A program made the translations under genes and the position numbers. A stretch of 64,000 bases of DNA, taken from contig NW_026112142.1 in assembly GCF_024679095.1 (NCBI RefSeq), positions 840,278 to 904,277 of the forward strand, written 5' to 3'. The notes under the pieces were generated by a model. It saw only the letters and a program-made list of their open reading frames with translations, searched no databases and was not told the DNA's origin. Shown here piece after piece: positions 30,350 to 40,304 of this stretch; positions within the stretch are counted from its first letter, which is position 1; each line of letters opens with the position of its first letter. This DNA comes from Eriocheir sinensis. Taxonomy: Eukaryota > Arthropoda > Malacostraca > Decapoda > Varunidae.

Positions 30350-30450
30350 CTGAGGAGGGAAGAGCAGAGAGCAGAGCAGACATTTAATAATTTATTCTGG
30401 GGAATGTTTTCATGGACTGAAAATAACATGGTGACACAGGCAACATTTAC

Positions 30451-30585
30451 CTGGCCATGGTTTCCTTCATCGTCATCAGTGGCCGTGAGGATGGTGACGG
30501 TGGCGCCCACCTCGCTGTTCTCGGCCACCAGGGCTGTGTAGCCGGACTCAGAGAAGCGTGGAGGGCAGTCATTCACGTCCATCAC
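30451..30585 (-). CDS. kug: Fat-like cadherin exon 8 visible
   Basis: 135 bp, 45 codons, phase 0 at both ends. Acceptor GACCAACAG before GTGATGG; donor GGCCAG|GTAAATG. It encodes VMDVNDCPPRFSESGYTALV and AENSEVGATVTILTATDDDE, ending GNHGQ, which joins IQYSLGPDES. The linker has DVNDC where DxNDN is typical. The acceptor and first 15-20 exon bases are duplicated about 157 bp upstream in the intron (30728-30745). Confidence 0.9.
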
Positions 30586-30880
30586 CTGTTGGTCATTCCA
30601 GAACAAGACCCAACCAATTCAAAATCCATAAATTAAAATGTCTTTCTTTGACTGTCATTTCAGCCCAAAATCCAAACCGTAATCAACCATAAGGATAAGA
30701 GATCAAAACTTCATGCACTCTGCCATCATTCACATCCATCACCTGTTGGTCATGCCAGAGCAAGACCCAATCAGTTCAAGACCAATATATTAAAACGTCT
30801 TTCTTTGACCCTCATTTCAGCCCATAATCCAAACCCTAATCAACAATACAGACAAGAGACCAAAACTTGCTGTTTCCTGC
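30571..30880. repeat. Tandem duplication covering a cadherin 3' splice site, 157-bp unit, 2 copies
   Basis: The start of exon 8 with its acceptor (30571-30595) is repeated at 30728-30752, together with the following intron block (CATTTCAGCCCA, TCAAAATCC/TCAAGACC). Confidence 0.85.
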
Positions 30881-30891
30881 CATAAACTCAC

Positions 30892-31125
30892 CACCACAGA
30901 GATGGTAATGTAGTCCACCGTGGGCGGCGTGGTCAGTGTACGGTTGGTGACGCTGATGTGATGTGTGCGTCGCTGCTCATGGTCCAGGGCCCTGTGCACC
31001 ACCACCAGGCCCTGAACTCTCCCCAGACTCCCTCTCCTCACTGGCTGCCTTCATGCCCTCGTCCACCATGATCAAGTACTGCACTGACTGTGGCCCCGCC
31101 ATCCACAGGGACGTGATCACATTGC
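30892..31125 (-). CDS. kug: Fat-like cadherin exon 7 visible, with frame break
   Basis: Acceptor GTTGGCAG before GCAATGTG; donor GTGGTG|GTGAGTTT. The 5' half encodes NVITSLWMAGPQSVQYLIMV and the 3' half GLVVVHRALDHEQRRTHHIS and PTVDYITISVV. The two halves are in different frames: 234 bp minus the two split-codon bases is not a multiple of three, with about one extra base near 31010-31022. The residues around the break are unusually rich in E, S and G, so the local alignment is unclear. It joins in phase to VMDVNDCPPRF of the next exon. Confidence 0.82.
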
Positions 31126-31249
31126 CTGCCAACACAAGGCAAGACTTTGAGCATACAGAAGGTGGCTAGCTGGGGCCAGAATGTTATGAGGTGCAGATTG
31201 TGATATGTGTGCTAGTATGTGTTATCTGAGGAAATGAGTGTATGATTTC

Positions 31250-31580
31250 CCAGTACTGTAATGTGTCTGTGTGTGTATTTACCTATTTGTATTTACTTAT
31301 TTGTAGTATACATGGCCAGAGCTCAATCTCAGTCAGTCCTGTCTCCCACTCTATATTTGTCCAGAATTTCCTTCATTTTATGGACACTGCTTGCTTCAAC
31401 AATGTCTTTGCTAAGTCCATTCCATGTATCCACACTCCTGTATGGAAAACTGAACTTCTTTAAGTCTTTCAAACAAGTCCTCCTTCACAATTTCTTACAG
31501 TGTCCTCTTAGTTGCCTCCTCCCTTCAGTCTCGATTAAATCACTTCTATCCAACACTTCCATTCCACTTTGACCTGGAAA
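31250..31580 (-). mobile_element. CR1-like LINE 3' end fragment
   Basis: Same TTTACCTATTTGTAG end and following sequence as at 28500 and 28785. Confidence 0.6.
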
Positions 31581-31994
31581 TTTAATGCCTACGGAGAGCC
31601 AAAGTTGCAGTGAAACTCGAAAAATATTTTTTGTAAATTTTTGTAGTTTATTCATTCTGGAATGAATCTCATTGAATAAAAGTTGTAGAGAATCATCCGT
31701 AAAATTCAACTGTGAAATCAGATTATTAATTGGACAGACCTTAGCTGGAATTCCGCCAAAAAAGGACGGCTGAGGGAACAGAATTGCTCTACAGACGCCA
31801 TGATGTGTAGGCAGGAACTGTAGACTATTTTTTGCACGGAATGGTGGTGGGGGACATCGCAGGAACAAAAGAGGTGCCAGTTAGTCACTCAGCATCAAGA
31901 GAGACCTATAGTTACACGCGCCCTTCAAATTTTGGAAAGCTTCTCACTCTCCAGCGCTGGCGTCATGCTCGTTGCCCATGTCTGACAGAACTAT
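31581..31994. other. Intron sequence, no gene recognised
   Basis: Between the CR1-like end and the LINE tail; short ORFs only. Confidence 0.5.
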
Positions 31995-32739
31995 ATGATT
32001 TTTTTTTTTTTTTTTTACAGCAAAGGAGACAGCTCAAGGGCACAAAAAAGAAAACATTAATAAAAAAAAAAAAAGCCCGCTACTCGCTGCTCCTAAAAAG
32101 AATCCAAAGAGGTGGCCGAGAGATAAGTCAGTTTCGGGAGGAGAGGTGTCCTGATACCCTCCTCTTGAAAGAGTTCAAGTCGTAGGCAGGAGGAAATACA
32201 GATGAAGGAAGATTGTTCCAGAGTTTACCAGCGTGAGGGATGAAAGAGTGAAGATGCTGGTTAACTCTTGCATAAGGGGTTTGGACAGTATAGGGATGAG
32301 CATGAGTAGAAAGTCGAGTGCAGCGGGGCCAGGAGGGGGAGGCATGCAGTTAGCAAGTTCAGAAGAGCAGTCAGCGTGGAAATATCGATAGAAGATAGAA
32401 AGAGAGGCAACATTGCGGCGGAATTTAAGAGATAGAAGACTATCAGTATGAGGAGGAGAGCTGATGAGACGAAGAGCCTTTGCCTCCACTCTCTCCAGAA
32501 GAGCTGTGTGAGTGGAGCCCCCCCACACATGAGATGCATACTCCATACGAGGGCGGACAAGGCCCCTGTATATGGACAGCAACTGTGCAGGGGAGAAGAA
32601 CTGGCGGAGACGGTACAGAACGCCCAGCCTCGAGGAAGCTGATTTAGTAAGAGATGAGATATGAAGTTTCCAGTTGAGATTTTGAGTTAAGGATAGACCG
32701 AGGATGTTTAGTGTTGAGGAAGGTGATAGCTGGGTGTTG

Positions 32740-33558
32740 TCAAAGAATAGGGATAGTTGTTTGGAAGATTGTGTCGAGTGGATAGGTGGAGAAACTGTGT
32801 TTTGAGGCGTTGAAGGACACCAGGTTCTTCTTGCCCCAATCGGAAATAATAGTAAGGTCTGAGGCTAAGCGTTCTGCAGCCTCCAGCCTTGAGTCGTTAA
32901 GTTCCTGAAGGGTGGGTCTTCTATTAAAAGAAGTTGAATAATGCAGAGTGGAATCATCGGCGTAGGAATGGATAGGACAGTTCGTTTTGGAAAGAAGATC
33001 ATCAATGAACAACAGAAAAGAGTGAGATAGTACAGAACCCTGTGGGACACCACTGTTAATAGATTTAGGGGAAAAACAGTGACCGTCTACCACGGCAGAA
33101 ATAGAACGGTCAGAAAGGAAACTGGAGATAAAGGTACAGAGAGAAGGATAGAAACCGTAGGAGGGTACTTTAGAAAGCAAAGACTTGTGCAAGACCCTAT
33201 CAAAAGCTTTTGATATGTCCAGCGCAATAGCAAAAGTTTCACCGAAACGGCTAAGAGAGGATGACCAAGAGTCAGTTAAGAAGGTTAGGAGATCACCAGT
33301 AGAACGCCCCTTGCGGAACCCATACTGGCGATCAGATAGAAGGTCAGAAGTGGAAAGGTGCTTTTGAATCTTACGGTTAAGGATTGATTCAAAAGCTTTA
33401 GATAGACAAGAAAGTAAAGCAATAGGACGGTAGTTTGAGGGATTGGAGCGGTCACCCTTCTTAGGTACAGGCTGTGTGAAGGCATACTTCCAGCAAGAAG
33501 GAAAGGTAGATGTTGACAGGCAGAGGCGAAAGAGTTTGACCAGGCAGGGTGACAGCAC
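32740..33558 (-). pseudogene. LINE reverse transcriptase domain
   Basis: 272-codon open stretch with the RT blocks PKKGDRSNPSNYRPIALLS, YGFRKGRSTGDLL, ISKAFDRV, GVPQGSVL and YADD. It could pass for an intact domain, but the flanking endonuclease and C-terminal parts are in other frames. Confidence 0.85.
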
Positions 33559-35304
33559 GGAGGCACAGTTTTAAGGACAATAGGAGGCACTCCATCAGGT
33601 CCATAAGCCTTCTGAGGATTGAGGCCAGAGGGGCATAGAAAACATCATTTGAAGAATCTTTATAACAGGCATAAAGGAGTCAGAGGGGATGAGTAGGAGG
33701 AATATGCCCAGAATCGTCCAGAGTGGAGTTTTTAGAAAAGTTTGAGAGAAGAGTTCAGCCTTAGAGATAGATGAGACGGCAGTGTTGCCGTCAGGACTGA
33801 GGAGTGGAGGGAAAGATGAAGAAGTGAAGTTGGAGGAGATGGTTTTGGCTAGATGCCAGAAGTCACGGGAAGAGTTAGAGAAAGCAAGGTTTTGACATTT
33901 TCTATTAATGAAAGAAGTTTTGGTTAGTCGGAGAATAGATTTGGCACGATTTCGGGCAGAAATGTAAAGTTCATAATTAGCATTAGTTTGAAGGCTCTGG
34001 TATCTTTTGTGAGCTACCTCTCTATCATTGACAGCACGAGAACAAGCGTGATTAAACCAAGGCTTTTTAGCGTGAGGAGTAGAGAAAGAACGAGGAATGT
34101 ATGCCCATTCCAGAGACAATCACCTCTGTGATGCGCTGAGCACACACAGGGGTCTCTATCCTGGAAGCAATAATCATTCCACGGGAAATCGAAAGTACAT
34201 CCTCAGGTCGTCCCACCGAGCTGAAGCAAAATGCCAGAAGCATCGCCTCTTCGGTGGGTCCAGAGGATGTACAGGAGCGATAGGACAGGATGCAGAAATA
34301 AGATTGTGATCGGAGGAGCCCAACGGAGAGAACAGTTTGACAGAATAAGCAGAAGGGTTTGAGGTAAGGAAGAGGTCTAGAATGTTGGGCCGATCTCCAA
34401 GACGGTCAGGAATACGTGTAGGGTGCTGGACCAACTGCTCTAGGTCGTTGAGGATAGCAAAGTTGTAGGCTTGTTCACCAGGATGGTCAGTGAAAGAGGA
34501 TGAAAGCCAAAGCTGGTGGTGAACATTGAAATCTCCTAGGATGGAGATTTCAGCGAAGGAGAGTGTGTCAAGATGTGCTCCACTTTAGAATTCAAATAGT
34601 CAAAGAACTTTACATAGTTGGTAGAGTTAGGTGAGAGATAAACAGCACAGATGTATTTAGTAATAGAATGACAGTGAAGTCTTAACCAGATGGTGGAAAA
34701 TTCAGAAGAGTCAAGGTCGTGGGCACGAGAGCAGTGATGTCGTTGCGCACGTAGGCGCAACATCCAGCTTTGGATTGAAATTTAGGATAGAGATAGTAGG
34801 AGGGAACAGAGTAGAGATTGCTGTCAGTAGCCTCAGAAACCTGTGTTTCGGTAAGGAAGAGAAGGTGAGGTTTAGAGGAGGAGAGATGATGTTCCACAGA
34901 ATGAAAATTAGAGCGAAGACCGCGAATGTTGCAGAAATTGAGAAGAAAGAGGTTCGAGGAGTTATCAAGACACCTCTCGGGTCGGCAGCCAGAAGGAGTC
35001 CTCCCTGGGAATTTAGGTCCCCCAGGCGGGACTCCGAGGCATTGCTTAATTGAGCCATTTTGAATTTTGAATTTTGGAAAAGGTGTATATGTTATGTGAA
35101 TGTAGTGTGGTGTGGATAAAGAGAGGATCTGTCTTTAGAGAGCATGCTGAACTACTCTCCGGTGTTGGTGAGACAATAGGGAAACGGTTAGTGAGGACAT
35201 GGGAAGGGTCTTTGGAGGGCTTCAGCTCCCTTCTCACCTCCTATATATACCTCACCGGGAGTGGCTTGCGCCCGTTCGGTAGGTGTCTTCCTACCTACTC
35301 CAGC

Positions 35305-35327
35305 CGATGATGCCAGCGGCATCATCG
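35305..35327. other. Perfect hairpin near the 5' end of the LINE
   Basis: CGATGATGCC, a 3-base loop, then GGCATCATCG: a 10-bp perfect inverted repeat at the 5' boundary region of the LINE. Confidence 0.6.
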
Positions 35328-35772
35328 TCATTAAGGGGTTAATCAACATCTATTTCTACTTGAAAGTAGGTATACAGTCCCTGAAAGTCAAGATCAAGAC
35401 CAAGATGGCCCATCGAACGTAGCAACCCCGTGTGATTAGTTCCTTCAGTAGCACGGCGAAAGTTACCGCCTGCACACTGTGCAGTGAGTGAATTTACCAA
35501 CCAACCCTTTTGTTTACCATTTCAAAGTCACAGCTGCTCGGGGTAAGAGCACTGTAATACTTCAACAAACAGTGGAACAACTTTGAACACAGAGATGGAC
35601 ACAAAGCAACATACGGTACTTCAGTCATAATTGTAAGTAAGGTGGCCAAATGTAATACTGCACACACATTAAGTTCAGGGAATTTTTATTTTTTTTAATA
35701 TATCTTGCCAAATTATAGGTGTCTTATACGTCGGTGCGTCTTATACAGCGGGAAATACGGTATATATGTTTC

Positions 35773-36290
35773 TCAGAATATCTTATTTATGTGCTTCTCA
35801 GATGTCAGTGTATCTTGTATTATAATTCTTAAGTCTTTTTCTTCCTTCACTGTATCGATGATTGTCCCTCCCATCCTACACACTCCACTTGCTCTATTTT
35901 TACTCTTGCCCATTTTCATTGTGTGACAATTCTTTTCATTGAACTTCATTTCCCATTTTTTACTCCATTCATGTATCTCATTGGAATCTTCCTGTAGTTT
36001 ATTACAATCATCATCATCATCTCTTATTTTTCTAAGCAGTTTGGCGTCATATGCAAACATACCCTTGTAACTCTTTACTTTTTCTGGCATATCATCTATA
36101 AATATTAAAAACATAATATTCGCTAACACTGACCCTTGTGGAACGTCACTTGTGACCGTTCTCCATTCTGATATCTCACCTTTCAACACGGTTCTCATTT
36201 CTTTGTTTGTCAGGTAATTTTTCATCCATAGTCATTTTTCTCCGAATCCTCCTCTATTTTCTAATTTCCACATTAGTCTCTTATCAAATG
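35773..36290 (-). pseudogene. CR1-like LINE RT fragment
   Basis: A 150-codon minus frame with ISEWRTVTSDVPQGSVL, FIDDMPEKVKSYKGMFAYDA (active site YDA, not YADD), LQEDSNEIHEWSKKWEMKFN and MKMGKSKN. The damaged active site and truncated ends mark it as dead. A GT microsatellite follows. Confidence 0.75.

Positions 36291-36294
<4 letters not shown>

Positions 36295-36351
<57 letters not shown>
36295..36351. repeat. (GT)n microsatellite
   Basis: Attached to the CR1-like fragment; a second short block is at 36439-36455. Confidence 0.9.
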
Positions 36352-36483
36352 CAAGTGATGTGCATATTGTTTCCTTCCTTGTATTTTCTTAAATAATATG
36401 CATTTTACCAGTGACTTTAATTTTATCTTATTTTTTTATGTGTGTGTGTGTGTGTCATATTACTGATAGCTGTGGGTGCTCAC

Positions 36484-36645
36484 CGATGGGGGCGTCCTCC
36501 CTGATGAAGAACTGTGCATACTTCCTGGCGCAGTACGGGGGGTTCTCATGAGGGGGCAGCAGGAAGATGGTGACGGGCACGTCGGAGTGGTGCTGGGGGG
36601 AGCCGCTGTCCTCGCCACGGATGAAAAACTGGTACACCTCATTTT
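36484..36645 (-). CDS. kug: Fat-like cadherin exon 6 visible
   Basis: 162 bp. Acceptor TGTTACAG before AAAATGAGG; donor CCCATCG|GTGAGCAC. It encodes ENEVYQFFIRGEDSGSPQHH, then VTIFLLPPHENPPYCARKYA and QFFIREDAPIG. The inter-repeat linker reads PHENPP instead of the usual DxNDNxP, so this calcium-binding linker looks partly degenerate. It joins in phase to NVITSLWMAG of the next exon, giving a normal REDAPIGNVI motif. A short TG repeat lies just inside the downstream intron. Confidence 0.88.
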
Positions 36646-36734
36646 CTGTAACATTTGGGAGTTCACTGCTACTTATGGAACTAATGGAACAGTCTCTCTA
36701 TATACGATAATCACTTGTGCATCCAAACTCACAC

Positions 36735-36860
36735 TTTTTTGAGTAAAGGAGACAGCTAAAAAAAAAAACAAAAAAAAGCCCGCTACTCACTTGTGCATCC
36801 AAGCTCAATTTTTTTTACAGTAAAGCAGACGGCTCAAGATATAAAAATGCTCGCTGTAGT
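36735..36860 (-). mobile_element. Two tandem short LINE 3' tails
   Basis: GGAGACAGCT with A-run and AGCCCGCTACTC, then again TTTTTTTTACAGTAAAGCAG. Short target-like repeat CACTTGTGCATCCAA at 36711 and 36788. Confidence 0.55.
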
Positions 36861-37070
36861 ATCTATCCTAACCCAGACACGCTCCGGACCCGCATCAGTA
36901 AAGAATATAAAGAAAGCATGTGTGATTTTGGAGAGGTAGATGTAGTACTTGTGCACGAAGATGACACAGCCTGGTGGAGCATTAGCAGACAGCAGGAAGT
37001 GTAAGGCGCCTTAGATCAGTATTATACACTTCTGACTCTCACATCAGGTATTTCCAAAGTCTGAGAAAGA

Positions 37071-37260
37071 TTAACCCGGGAAGCAGCGGGGATCATGTAT
37101 CTTATTGGTCCCTCTTAGCGAGAAAATTGAGAAAAAATCATCTCTCACACAAACCATTTCATAATATATATCAACGCATTTGTGATCAGTTTATGTATCA
37201 TCTATTTTGAGGGGGTTTATATCATGGCACAAATTTGGCCCGTCGCTCCTACCAGGTTAA
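37071..37260 (-). mobile_element. piggyBac-like MITE family 1, copy 8
   Basis: Reverse orientation: TTAACCCGGGAAGCAGCGGG at 37071 and GGCCCGTCGCTCCTACCAGG before TTAA at 37257-37260. That last TTAA also starts the neighbouring family-2 element. Confidence 0.8.
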
Positions 37261-37489
37261 CCCCTTGACTGCAGATTTCCTACCAGAAGACATCACCAAG
37301 CTACAGGAATGGAACAAAAAGTGGTTGCTACAATTCAATGAAGAAAAATGTAAAGTCATGCACCTTGGGAGGGGATATCCAGCATACCAATACCACATGG
37401 GAAACAAACACTCTACAACCCACAGGGGGTATATGCTACCAGGCTACCAGTGAAAGCCAAATCCGTGCCAATTGCAGCGGACGGGTTAA
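37257..37489 (+). mobile_element. TTAA-type MITE family 2, copy 3 (single unit)
   Basis: TTAACCCCTTGACTGCAG at 37257 and GCAGCGGACGGGTTAA ending 37489. It encodes ADFLPEDITKLQEWNKKW and LLQFNEEKCKVMHLGRG. Its first TTAA is the last TTAA of the family-1 copy at 37071-37260. Confidence 0.75.
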
Positions 37490-37907
37490 TTGGATTCTAA
37501 TGAGTAGCTTTGTAGGTCCAAGTTATAAAAGCTTCATCAATCTACCACTAGTGTCCATGGAAACACCTAGGAATCCTACGAAAGCCTAGTCAAGTATGTG
37601 AGCTTGGGCACTGAAATGTGTAAAAATATGGTCCTTAGGTTGTTGGAGGAAATGTTTTGAGGCAGCAGGAAATACTAAATGTTGCAAAGGAAACTGATAA
37701 CACAGAGGGAATGGAGATAGAAAATGAACAAGTTAGAGAAATAATAAGACTCAGAAGACTAAAATACAAACTGTTACAAAGAAAAATGATGACTGAGAAA
37801 ATAGAAATGGAAAATGAACATGTTAGGGAAATATTAAGACTCAGGTTCGACTCTGGCGACTCGACTGTGACTCTTCACCCATGACCGTGAGTAAGTGGAT
37901 GAATTAC

Positions 37908-38052
37908 CTCGGTTGTGGATGGTCTGCGCCACGGTGACCTCACCGGTGGTGGGGTTGACTGAGAAGAGCTCCAGCGCCTCAGAACTGTTGGCTTCATACA
38001 TGCGGTACCTCACTTCACTGTTTGCCCCTTCATCTGCGTCACTGGCCTTGAC
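37908..38052 (-). CDS. kug: Fat-like cadherin exon 5 visible
   Basis: 145 bp open exon. Acceptor CATCACAG before GTCAAGG; donor AACCGAG|GTAATTC. It encodes VKASDADEGANSEVRYRMYE, then LFSVNPTTGEVTVAQTIHNR, the core of a cadherin repeat with the DAD calcium ligands and TG turn. The single 3' base joins AA of the next exon to give RENEVYQF. The first bases of the exon are repeated in the intron as part of a 132-bp tandem array (38053-38740). Confidence 0.9.
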
Positions 38053-38740
38053 CTGTGATGGTGAGCATGGGGAAAGTATAACAAACGAGATCCATAGCTA
38101 GGTAAGGTAATCTGGAACCACTGCATGTATTCTCAAACTATTCTTCACTATTAACTCCTTCACCTGCATCACTGGCCTCTCTAACTAAAGAAGTGAGCAG
38201 GGAGAAAGTATAACAAACGAGATCTATAGCTAGGTAAGGGTAATCTGGAACCACTGCATGTATTCTCAAACTATTCTTCACTGTTAACTCCTTCATCTGT
38301 GTCACTGGCCTCTCTAACTGTGATGGTGGGCAGGGAGAAAGTATAACAACTGAAATCTGTAGTTAGGTAAGGGTAACATATGCAGCCACTGCCCGTATTC
38401 TCAGACTATTTTTCATTGTTTACTTCTTCATCTGCGTCACTGGTCTCTCTAACTGTGATGGTGGGCAGGGAGAAAGTATAACAACTGAAATCTATAGCTG
38501 GGTAAGGGTAACATGGAACCACTGCCCGTATTCTCAGAGCATTTTCCACTGTTTACTTGTTCACCTGCGTCACTGGCCCCAAATTGTGATGGCAAGCATG
38601 GAGAAAGTATAATAAACAAGATCTATAGCTAGGTAAGGGTAATCTGGAACCACTGCATGTATTCTCAAACTATTCTTCACTGTTAACTCCCTCATCTGCG
38701 TCACTGGCCTCTCTAACTGTGATGGAGAGGTCTAGGAACG
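38035..38740. repeat. Tandem array covering a cadherin 3' splice site, 132-bp unit, about 5 extra copies
   Basis: TCACTGGCC recurs at 38039 (in exon 5), 38169, 38302, 38437, 38570 and 38701, followed by AACTGTGATGG-like acceptor sequence and GGGAGAAAGTATAAC. Confidence 0.88.
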
Positions 38741-38742
38741 AT

Positions 38743-39050
38743 CGCCAGATGTTGAGACGGCACAGTGTGAACGGGGCCTAAAAGTCACTCAGTTGTCATG
38801 GTCCAGAGTCGGCACAGTGTGAGCGGGGCTTAAAAGTCACTCAGTTGTCATGGTCCAGAGTCGGCACAGTGTGAGCGGGGCCTAAAAGTCACTCAGTTGT
38901 CATGGTCCAGAGTCGGCACAGTGTGAACGGGGCCTAAAAGTCACTCAGTTGTCATGGTCCAGAGTCGGCACAGTGTGAACGGGGCCTAAAAGTCACTCGG
39001 TTGTCATGGTCCAGAGTCGCCACAATGTGAACGGGGCCTAAATCCTCCCT
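38743..39050. repeat. Tandem array, about 52-bp unit, 5-6 copies
   Basis: GTTGTCATGGTCCAGAGTCG recurs at about 38795, 38846, 38899, 38951 and 39003, directly before the donor of Fat-like exon 4. Confidence 0.88.
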
Positions 39051-39066
39051 GCCCAGTGTTCCCCAC

Positions 39067-39275
39067 CTTGAGAATGGTTGTCCTGGGAGCCACGTCAGTG
39101 TTGATGTTCGCCTGATACTCCGGCAACGTGAAGACTGGTGGGTTGTCGTTCTTGTCACGGACCGTCACACGCACCGCCGTGAAGCTGGCCCGGCCCCCCT
39201 CGTCCATCACAGACACCTTGAGGCTGTGCATGGGCAGGGACTCGCGATCCAGAGGTGCCTCAGTGTATAGGTTGC
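39067..39275 (-). CDS. kug: Fat-like cadherin exon 4 visible
   Basis: 209 bp, open throughout. Acceptor CTTCCCAG before GCAACC; donor CTCAAG|GTGGGGAA. It encodes NLYTEAPLDRESLPMHSLKV, DEGGRASFTAVRVTV, the linker RDKNDNPPVFTLPEYQANI and TDVAPRTTILK. Ends in phase 0 and joins VKASDADEGANSEVRYRM of the next exon. A 52-bp minisatellite starts only a few tens of bases inside the intron after the donor. Confidence 0.9.
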
Positions 39276-39317
39276 CTGGGAAGGGGTGAAGTATGTATGG
39301 TATAAATTACAAAGATG

Positions 39318-39455
39318 TCACTTTTTTTTTTTTTTTTTACAGGAAAGGAAGCAGCTGAAGAGCATAAAAGAAAAGAATAGCAAAAAAGCCCGCTAAATGC
39401 TGCTCCTAAAAAAATATAAAAGTAAAGAGTGGCCAAAAGAGAGGCCAATTTCGGG
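39318..39455 (-). mobile_element. Short LINE 3' tail
   Basis: T-run at 39321, GAAGCAGCTGAAGAGCATAA, GCCCGCTAAATGCTGCTCCT, GAGAGGCCAATTTCGGG. Confidence 0.6.
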
Positions 39456-39879
39456 TTACATAGAAAGTCTCATTAGTAAGGACGCATATGTGATTTTTCC
39501 GAGTCAAGACATATGGTACTTGTTTGGTAATCGTCGGCGTTTTGTTAGGTTAGGGTAAGTTTAGGGTATCTTTCATTCAAAGCCTCACAACAGTATGCTC
39601 TAGTGATGTGGTTCCTTCAGGTTTAAAATGTAGGTAAATATACAAGCTATTGTAATGCTGTCTCAGGGAAAACTTCAATAAAATATGACTGGAAGAGCAG
39701 CATATTTTCCTTTTTTTTTTTTCTCCTTAACCTTTTATTGCTACCATTACTGTTACTACTATGACTACTACTACTTCTCCTCCTACGACTACTCCTACTA
39801 ATACTATGAACAACAACATTCATACATCAAACCTTCAAATGAAATATCTTACTGCAGGAACCTAAAGTTCAAAAGTATA

Positions 39880-40125
39880 GTACAAGCAAATTCAAAGGAC
39901 CGTATTGCTAAACATTTTGTCTCCCAAGTTCACATATTTGACAAGGCTTTCGTCGGAGTTTTGCGCATTTCTAGGGGTAGTTTTATGACCCCGGTGTTAG
40001 TTTGACCCTTCTTCTGTACCATGAACCTAAAGAAACACTCATTAGAACCTGATTGATCCCCTCTTTGACCTTTAGGAAATAGTTGATGTGAGAAATGAAA
40101 TTGTCTAAGAATACCAATGTCTCTC
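39880..40125. repeat. Dispersed repeat, copy 1
   Basis: About 220 bp related to 56365-56580 (AACACTCATTAGA, TTTAGGAAATAGTTGATGTG, GTCTAAGAATACC). It ends at the donor of Fat-like exon 3. Confidence 0.6.
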
Positions 40126-40130
40126 TCTAC

Positions 40131-40304
40131 CTTCTTTGTCCACGGTGAAGGCTCCCTCTGAAGTCTGGTGAAGTCTGGTGCAGGATGGTGTACTGCAGCT
40201 TGCCCAGGTCCGAGGCATCAAGGTCCGTGGCCACCAGGTTGATGACTAGCTGGCCAGGAGATGAATTTTCCTCCACGTAAGCTTCATATAGAGTGCGATT
40301 AAAC
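40131..40304 (-). CDS. kug: Fat-like cadherin exon 3 visible, carrying a 10-bp tandem duplication
   Basis: Acceptor TTCCTCAG before GTTTAATC; donor AAAGAAG|GTAGAGAG. It encodes FNRTLYEAYVEENSSPGQLV, then INLVATDLDASDLGKLQYTI. An exact 10-bp tandem repeat (AAGTCTGGTG on the plus strand, 40161-40170 and 40171-40180) shifts the frame. With only one copy the exon would end HQTSEGAFTVDKEG, which joins in phase to NLYTEAPLDRE of the next exon. The start of this exon is also part of a tandem repeat array that runs to about 41240. Confidence 0.85.

Larger units (their letters stand above)
31995..35340 (-). mobile_element. Nearly full-length non-LTR retrotransposon (Jockey/CR1-type LINE), frame-broken
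   Basis: Minus strand. The 5' region near 35340-35050 is followed by an AP endonuclease (SSSKPHLLFLTETQVSEATD at about 34890; [20 protein letters not shown] and [12 protein letters not shown] near 34300), a linker region, then reverse transcriptase at 32740-33558 (SNYRPIALLSCLSKAFESIL, ALDISKAFDRVLHKSLLSK, INSGVPQGSVL, HSYADDSTLHYS) and a C-terminal RSLVRPRMEYASHVWGGS-like domain (32175-32582). It ends in a T-run on the plus strand at about 31997, the poly(A) end. Several frameshifts separate the domains. Many shorter copies of its 3' end occur in the window. Confidence 0.85.
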
